Part shown: piece after piece, positions 57,901-64,000 of the stretch
Layout: every line of letters begins with the position of its first letter
Numbering within the stretch: the first letter of the stretch is position 1
Assembly (NCBI RefSeq): GCF_002575655.3
Contig: NC_053035.3
Location: 504,462,601 to 504,526,600, forward strand
DNA length: 64,000 bases
From: Aegilops tauschii subsp. strangulata
Taxonomy: Eukaryota > Streptophyta > Magnoliopsida > Poales > Poaceae
Direction of reading: 5' to 3'
Program-made: the position numbers and the translations under genes
Notes under the pieces: generated by a model
Told to the model about the DNA's origin: nothing
Seen by the model: the letters and a program-made list of their open reading frames with translations, nothing else
Database searches by the model: none

Positions 57901-58782
57901 TTTTGGTTTCTGTGATCGTGGCCTTTCTTGAGCGGAAACTCTTATAGTCTTGCCGTGATGGTGAGTGAGAATCACTGTGCGATTGAAACAGTCGATGAAT
58001 CCTTTGTTGGTGGTCAACCAGTCCATCCCTAAAATGACATCCAGTCCTTTACTTTCCAACACGATGAGATTCGCGTGGAATTGTAGTCCTTCGAACTCAA
58101 TGACCACTCCTTGGCAGTAACCTTGAGCGATTTGCTTATTTCCGGGGGACTTGATGATCATAGATTTTTCCAAGGGAAGTATCGGAAAACCGTGTTGCGA
58201 AACAAAACTCTTCGAAACGAACGAATGGGAAGCTCCAGAATCAAACAAAACCGTGGCAGGTACTGTGTTGACAGGGAACGTACCGAGCACGATGTCTGGG
58301 GCATTCTGCGCTTCTTCCCTGGTCACATGGTTCAGGTGACCCTTCCTGTGGTTGTTGCTGGGGTTGAAGTTGTTGCGCTTGGGGGCTGGATTGTTTCCAC
58401 CATTGTTCGGCTTGGGTGCCGAGTCTCTTGGCTTCGGGCACTGTTTAGCATAATGCCCTTGTTGACCACAAGCATAGCAGGTGACCCCTGGACGGTATGT
58501 GAACTCCTTGTCCCTGGCATGAAACTGTCCGACGGGCCTTGGCTCAGTAGTCGTGGATCTCCTTGCGTATGTCCTTGGGACCTCAGTCTTGCCTCGGTTG
58601 CTGCGGGCAAGAGTCGTCTTGTCCCTCTTCCGCTTACGGATATCTTCCAGACTACGGCGCTCATTCTCCAAGGTGATGGCCTTGTCCACCAGCGTCTTAA
58701 AATCCGGAAAGGTGTGCACAATCAGTTGGCATCTCAGTGCTGGTGCCAGGCCGTCCAGGAATTTTTCCATCTTCTTGCTTTG
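54947..58782 (-). pseudogene. Chromovirus gag end, protease, reverse transcriptase, RNase H, integrase, chromodomain
   Basis: Minus-strand order: zinc knuckle [14 protein letters not shown] (about 58470), protease [12 protein letters not shown] (about 58245), reverse transcriptase with [10 protein letters not shown] and FIDDILVYS (about 57300), RNase H with [13 protein letters not shown] and [11 protein letters not shown], integrase with the HHCC region ([11 protein letters not shown]...CCDSCQ), [20 protein letters not shown] and [15 protein letters not shown], then a chromodomain-like [10 protein letters not shown]...[16 protein letters not shown]. Damage is light: a lost A in an A-run near 57118-57124 ([11 protein letters not shown]), a TGA at 56781-56783 (probably from CGA) after YASRQL, and a one-base gag frameshift near 58771. 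Catalytic motifs are intact, so the copy is recent. No separate host gene is implied. Confidence 0.9.
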
Positions 58783-59386
58783 TCATGTGCTCGTCGTAGG
58801 CATAACGAGACAGCTGGGTGAACTGACCGTTGTACTCTGTCACTGACATGCCTCTTTGCTTCAGGTCATCGAACTCTCTCTTCTTGATCTTTAGGATGCT
58901 TCTGGGGATGTGTGCCCCACGGAAGCCTTCCTTGAACTCTTCCCAGGTGATGTTGTGTTCCCTGGGATGCATGTGTAGGAAGTTTTCCCACCATGCTGCG
59001 GCTGCTCCAATAAGGTAGTGTGGTGCATAAAGCACCTTCTCATGATCTGAGCACTGAGCAATAATCAGTTTCCTTTCAATCTCACGAAGCCAATCATCGG
59101 CTTCCAGCGGCCTATCGGTGTGAGCAAAAGTTGAGGGGCGAGTCTTCTGTAACTCGGATAACTTGGAATGTGGTTGATAGGGTTCACGGTGGTTTCCCAT
59201 ATTGATGACATGGTTCATCATCTCTTGGTGCTGTTGCTGGCTTTGCTCGAAGAGACGGCATACTTGAGACAGTGCTGCTTCGCTGTCTTGTTGGCTGGAC
59301 TGACCCTGAGTGAAATTGTTGCTGGTCTGTGTCCCGTAAACCTCTTCTGGCTGATTGGGCATGGAGCGAGTCCACGGGCGAGACAT
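58771..59386 (-). pseudogene. Chromovirus gag, N-terminal part
   Basis: Starts MSRPWTRSMPNQPEEVYG at 59386. It includes the retrotrans_gag-type stretch PLEADDWLREIERKL, GAAAAWWENFLHMHP and FRGAHIPRSILKIKKREF, through QRGMSVTEYNGQFTQLSRYA. The frame is lost near 58771 and gag continues in the next frame as [16 protein letters not shown]. In an intact element gag and pol would be one frame. Confidence 0.85.
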
Positions 59387-59711
59387 TTTTCCAGTCTGGG
59401 GTATTATTTGCAAAACCCATGAGAAAAACTGTGTAGCACAAGAAAAATCTCGCAAAGGCAATAATCAAAAAGGCTTCAAGGTTTTCAAAGAAACACAAAT
59501 GATTTTTTATGGAGAAGAAGTGCTTAACATAAATCTTACATGCGAAAAGCAAACACGTGATACAGCACTCAGGATGCGCGTACACAATCCTGACATGTTA
59601 TTAAAAACTAGCGTACTACTCCGGAAGGCAGCAAACACACCAATACAAACTAGCGTACAGATAAAACAACACACCATACAGGCAGGCATAACACGCGGCT
59701 ACTCGGTGCTG
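59387..59711 (-). other. Spacer between extra ORF and gag in the chromovirus
   Basis: A/T-rich leader-like stretch with no coding features. Confidence 0.4.
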
Positions 59712-60518
59712 TCAGTCGGAGATGGTGAAGATCTCCTTCCCCTTGCCGATGGCAAGGCTCAGCGGTCCAGGAGAATCAACCTCCACCTCCTCTCTAGCTG
59801 GCTCCTGGCGCGTGACGCTGCGCTGCGGTGATGGTGCGGGGGCGACTGGTGGTAGAGCGTGTGCGGCAGGTGGTGCGGCTCTGACTGGAGTAGGAGCGAT
59901 GACTCGGTCGAACTCCTCAGTGGTAGGCAGACGGCGAGCAGTGGCCAAAATGGCCGGTGCATAAGAGGCTGAAGACGAGACGAATCTCAGGGGCGGCGCC
60001 GTGTTGAGAAGCTCCTTCCTGCTGGCAGGACCGCCCCGGACTAAGTCCATGCGGGCAGCCACAAGATCATCTACGAGGTTGTCGAAAGACTCCTCCAGAG
60101 CCTTGAGATACTCCACAACCATCTCGATGGCTTCATCTCGTTCTCCCCGATGGCAGGCAAACGCATAGTGGCTGGTGTAAGGCACATGGCATGGGAGGTA
60201 GCGGTAGCGACGAGTCTTCATCGTAGGAAGGATGTCCCGAAGGCGAGCTATCGCCTCACGGGCAGCCATCTGCATGGCATGCCTCTCCGTAGGCATGGCC
60301 CTTCCCACAAAACGGAAGTGGCGAGCAGGAGAACGTCCTCCCTTGAATTGCACCACAGCCTAGTGCATAGACACGTCGTCACTGAGCTTGTGCTGGTAGA
60401 GTGTGAACTCCGGGCGAGCTGCTGGCCCGATCGCGAGCTTGGTGATGGAGACGAGGAGCTTGACAAACCCCTCGGGCACGTTGGTGAACACTCGATTCTC
60501 ACAGCTGCTGCCAGCCAT
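59712..60518 (-). pseudogene. Extra sense ORF upstream of gag in the chromovirus
   Basis: Starts MAGSSCENRVFTNVPEGFVK at 60518, directly after TTTTGTAG, a plausible splice acceptor. One in-frame TAG at 60360-60362 (…DDVSMH|AVVQFKGG) interrupts 268 codons that are otherwise open to the stop at 59712. The first half is compact (KLLVSITKLAIGPAARPEF, MPTERHAMQMAAREAIARLR, YLPCHVPYTSHYAFACHR) with helical segments (EAIEMVVEYLKALEESFDNL). The second half is Pro/Ala-rich (RAAPPAAHALPPVAPAPSP) and acidic near its end. I recognise no domain. Position and strand suggest an element-encoded additional ORF, possibly expressed by splicing from the LTR; a captured host fragment cannot be excluded. Confidence 0.55.
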
Positions 60519-60825
60519 CTACAAAAGTAGGCAAAAATTCTGAGTAGTCATGTCATAAATTTATGATGACATTTATCTGCTCTAGCTAGAGGCCATCATC
60601 TCCGGCTGGCCAAGTTCCATGTCACCAATTTGCACTTGTTTTTTGCACGCGGCTGGTTGTGGACGTCCAGCCATGTTGTCGATTGGTTGATTCACACCAT
60701 GCATGTTCATTTCACTTCACTTCAGTTGGTTGGTACTGAAATTTAAGCACAACTTTATGTAGGAAAGCCCTGGTCGTTCAAGTTCAAGTTCAGTTGCGAT
60801 AATTGATAGCCAGTGGAGGAACGAA

Positions 60826-60889
60826 CTCCCTCTGTCTCTAATATAAGATCGTTTTGCAAGCTAGGATTTTATATTATGGGAGGAGGGAA
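60826..60889. mobile_element. Stowaway-like MITE remnant, copy 3
   Basis: Same as 46869-46932. Confidence 0.6.
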
Positions 60890-61408
60890 TACCAATGTTG
60901 ATGTGTGTGTGTTGCAGCCAGCAGACCAAGGTGGTGAGATTTTTTTTTATGTGCGATTTAAATAGACATACAATTTTTTCATAAATAAATTGTCCAAGGT
61001 GAATTATTGCCAATGTCTCTTCCCAAGAATCATGATGGACAAACTGACAATTCAAAAGGACTGGATCCAACATTATGTTACTATATCGAAATTACTAGAA
61101 ATCCTTTTATTCTCATCATCATACGCACGACCTTCCTCAAGTGTCGAAGTACGCCCGGAACTTCTCCACCAGCCGCCAAGGGCTCGTCAGGGTTTTGTAC
61201 AGATTTAAATGTGCAATAATGGAATAATATTCACGGATTTGCTTGTTTACCTTGCTTCTGTTTTGTGCTCTCAAAACATGCTTGTGCAGGTTCATAATCA
61301 GTCCATATCCGAGACAAAATTTGGGGAGGGTGTCTGATTTCATTGGATCTTTTACAGTGTTTCCCAGGTGGAATGAGCATAGAGCTAGATGTACCGCATT
61401 GCAATGTA

Positions 61409-61493
61409 CTCCCTCAGAAAGGAAATATAAGAGTGTTTAGATCACTAGCTACTTTAGTGATTTAAATGCTCTTATATTTCTTTACAGAGGGAA
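61409..61493. mobile_element. Stowaway MITE, copy 3
   Basis: Same insertion as 47451-47535. Confidence 0.85.
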
Positions 61494-61930
61494 TACTAGA
61501 CACTCTTTAGTGTGTAGCTTCAGAGTAAAACTATCTGTTATGTGAGTGTAGAACATTTTTCTTTTGCCCACATGGTAAAGTAGAACAAGAGACTGATGGC
61601 CCTTACGCAATTTCAGCTAGGCAAACCAGCAGCTGGTGTTCCGATGAGGAAGTTCTGATACACTGACTTCATACTTGATGTTTACAGAATTCGAAAGAGT
61701 CGTATGGCTCGTCATTGGAAGAGGCAACATTTGTTGAGTAGTAAAGCAGTTGCACACCTAGCATAGCTCTGGTATAAATACGAGTACAAATCGTTGGACA
61801 AAAAACATATAATAGCACTTAATTGGTGGCCAAGCAAAGCTAATTAACATAAACCTCATGACAAGGAAGCTAGTCTTGTTGGCATTCTAGCTAGTATATG
61901 TTGTTGAAGCAGGGCATGGATGGATGGATT

Positions 61931-62536
61931 CTAACTGGTTAGCTTGTCCCACCAGTCGACAACCCACTTCTTTGGTCGATGATGAGGTCCGTGTAGGAGC
62001 AAGAAGAGGCCGGCTGAGCCGACAAGGTCACAAGTAGTCACCCCCACAAACTTGTAGAAAGTATTGCGTCTTTCGGTGCGTCGACAGAAACGCCTACGGT
62101 ACAACAACACAATACAGATGAGATGAGTTCTCAAAGACCAGGCCAGGCCAGATATATGTAATGTATAAATCTATTAGAGACAAATCTAAAAGCAAACAAT
62201 ACATAGTATGAATATGTGTAAATCCAAATAAATAATAAGTAGATAGATAGTGCAGCAGCAGTAAGTAGGGAGTAGTTGTTACCAGGCTGGGTCGTATGGT
62301 CTAGGCTGGATTTGTGAGGAGAGGCGCTGCGAGAGGAGCAAGTGCTTCCGTTTCATGCTGTGGGGAACGTTGTAGTTGCTATTGAGGTCAATGACCATGT
62401 CGAACAGCTCCTCCTTGGTCTTGTCGAACACCTCGTGGCCGTCGAAGCATATACCACTTGAATTGATTTTGTCTCCCTCAATCATTCGCTCGGTCGTCCA
62501 CTTCTCCTTTGTCTGGGTGTCGCCGTCCGCTCTCAT
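61931..62536 (-). CDS. Chimeric gene B with replaced N-terminus, copy 3
   Basis: Identical in sequence to 47973-48578 as far as I can read: exon 1 from ATG at 62536 to 62283, intron, exon 2 62093-61931. The fusion junction is at 62427/62428. The chimera therefore predates copy 3. Confidence 0.45.
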
Positions 62537-64000
62537 TGGCTGCTACCTTACGTCAGCATCCATGGCGACGTCACCGGAGCTCACCGCCGGTCTGCAGCCG
62601 CCTCCTTCCGCTCACCAAGTTCGCCCGCACGGTGTCTTCCCTCCGATTTTGGTGCGTCGTCCTCCTCTGCTTTGTTCCTCCGCTACATTCCTCCTCCTCC
62701 AGTGTTGTCCGCACCACCGACGGACCGGTCTGTTTGGAGAGCGATTCAGGTCTGTATGGTGGAAGGTTGTGGCTATAGTGCTTCCCGCGACGTAAAGCAA
62801 GTGCTTTGGGCGGTGATTTCAGTGTAGGGTTTTGGGCTGTGAGGTTGGGGATTTCGGCCAGAAGCTAGGGTTCTTATGTTGCATGTTATTTCGGCCAGAA
62901 GGTAGGGTTTTGCGCAGTATGTGCAAATAGCTTGGCAATGCGTGTGCAATTTGTCTTAGGGTTTTGTTCTAGGATTCAGATTCACCAGGCAATGTAGTGC
63001 TAAAAATCTGAATTTTGTAGTTCAACCAGGCAATGTGGGGCATAGCTTCACATCATTTGCGCAATACTACTGAATAAGTAGTTTAGTAATGCCACTACAT
63101 GAGTACTTTACTAAATTTATTCAGTTAACTTCAAGGTGCAGTTAACTGAATTTATTCGGTTAACTCTGTTTGTGCAGTTCATTGTTAAAAAACCAGTTAA
63201 CTAGTGTTTTTTGAGTTGTGTTGATGCTTGTGCATACATTCTGCACTTTGTGGCTGCAGTTTGTGATGCAGCAATGGGACAAAGTGTGGATGCTCCTTTA
63301 TTTAGACTAGAACTGGAGCTTGGTGGACTTTTCTGTGGAGAAAGAAATAATATGGAGTACTTTAATCCTTCTGTGGAGGTGCTTGACTATGTTGATACTG
63401 GCACATTCTCATATGCAGCCATTGAAGAGCACCTAATATGGTTGGGATATCCTGTCAATGAGCACATCATTTATTGGTGCAGACCTGAGAAAACAATTTC
63501 AGATGTGATGGTGAGAATTGGAAGTGATGAGGATGTGTGACAAATGACCAGAGCTAGTGCTCAGCATAAGGTGCTTGCAATCATGGTTGACCATTCAAAT
63601 TTCATCACTAATTTCAGGGAAGATTTGATATGTACAATGCTATCACTTCAGAGTCCTGTCAGAATGGCCAACTCAAATGTTGTTGCATCCAGTGTAGCAT
63701 CTTCTCATAGCCTCATTTCAGTCAATGTTGAAGATCCAATTTCAGTGGTGGCAACAGATGAAATGGAAGCAGAGAGCTTGCTGACTAATGAAACAAAAGT
63801 AGAGACCTTGCTAACTGATGGCGCAGAGCCTAATTTCAAGTCTGAGGGTGTAGTGCTTTCAGACTCAGATTTCAGTGACAGTGATTATGACATAGATGAT
63901 GATCTTTATGAAGACAACGTTGACTTTGATGTTGATGAAGAAGCTAAGCAAGAGGAGGAAGAGGTGGAGCCTGACTATGTACTTGAAGATGAAGATCTGA
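62428..64000 (+). mobile_element. MULE fragment, copy 3
   Basis: Starts at the same deletion junction as in copy 2 and continues past the window edge. Confidence 0.6.
63274..64000 (+). pseudogene. MuDR-type transposase pseudogene, copy 3 (partial)
   Basis: PB1-like domain with LFCGERNN (LFRGERNN in copies 1 and 2) and the shared TGA at 63538-63540. It lacks copy 2's 9-bp insertion and its TAG after KQEEE, so that the acidic stretch stays open to the window end. It has three private substitutions between 63685 and 63776. Confidence 0.8.

Larger units (their letters stand above)
50604..60567 (-). mobile_element. Tekay-like chromovirus (gypsy), 5' LTR missing
   Basis: On the minus strand: an upstream extra ORF, gag, protease-reverse transcriptase-RNase H-integrase-chromodomain, polypurine tract, 4.3-kb 3' LTR. 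The left edge is clean: MULE sequence ...GTCTA then TGTCACGACC. The expected GTCTA duplication and 5' LTR are absent on the right, where copy 3 begins at 60568. Chromodomain and polyprotein order place it with Tekay/Del chromoviruses, which often have long LTRs. Confidence 0.85.
60568..64000. repeat. Segmental duplication, copy 3 (partial)
   Basis: Matches 46611 onwards (offset 13957, then 13958 after a T insertion near 60945). It shares the 660-bp gene B deletion and all copy-2 variants I checked up to 63.3 kb, so it derives from copy 2 or a close relative. From 63334 to the end differences cluster. It runs off the right edge. Confidence 0.95.

Noticed and set aside
58111..58821. A 236-codon plus-strand open frame
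   Set aside because: It is antisense to the chromovirus gag/protease region, which has clear motifs on the minus strand.

Overview
The window looks like intergenic, transposon-dense chromatin of a Triticeae grass (wheat, Aegilops, rye or barley type). Grounds: CACTA, MULE, LINE, copia, gypsy, Stowaway and chromovirus elements nested at a density typical of that tribe; an LTR start (TGATACGTCTCCAACGTATC) and a copia LTR start (TGTTGGAAATATGCCC) that I recognise from Triticeae repeats; plant-type introns; and no bacterial-style operons. No rRNA, tRNA or CRISPR locus is visible. The only candidate host gene is a small two-exon gene of unknown function on the minus strand, seen as one apparently complete copy, two 5'-rearranged copies, and the first-exon remnants of a paralogue.

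The layout is dominated by a large segmental duplication. Copy 1 (1-19062, running off the left edge) and copy 2 (32721-50603) are collinear: right half of a CACTA transposon carrying a protease-like gene split by a 7-kb non-autonomous gypsy-type retroelement with a GGCGG target duplication, then a CACTA viroplasmin-like ORF, CACTA terminus, first-exon stub of host gene A, LINE fragments, a LINE-derived GC-rich tract, MITEs, host gene B, and a MULE transposase pseudogene. By eye the copies differ at about 1% of positions plus several informative indels. Copy 3 (60568-64000, running off the right edge) repeats only the distal 4 kb of copy 2.

Between copies 1 and 2 (19063-32720) lie the rest of the MULE with a Gly/Arg decapeptide repeat tail, an LTR fragment with a TCGGTCTCACCGAG array, two nested same-family CACTA termini, the 5' part of a gypsy element (LTR, primer-binding site, gag), and a 3'-truncated BARE/Angela-like copia element on the minus strand. 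Copies 2 and 3 are separated by a minus-strand Tekay-like chromovirus (50604-60567) with a 4.3-kb 3' LTR, gag, pol, a chromodomain and an extra upstream ORF, but no 5' LTR.

Most notable are (i) the 5'-truncated chromovirus bracketed by a direct 4-kb duplication, (ii) a 660-bp deletion in copies 2 and 3 that replaces the N-terminus of host gene B, in frame, by sequence antisense to MULE DNA, (iii) a 744-bp deletion in copy 2 with 30-bp templated filler, and (iv) LTR variants shared within, not between, the duplicated retroelements. Family names are recalled from protein and terminal motifs; no search was run.
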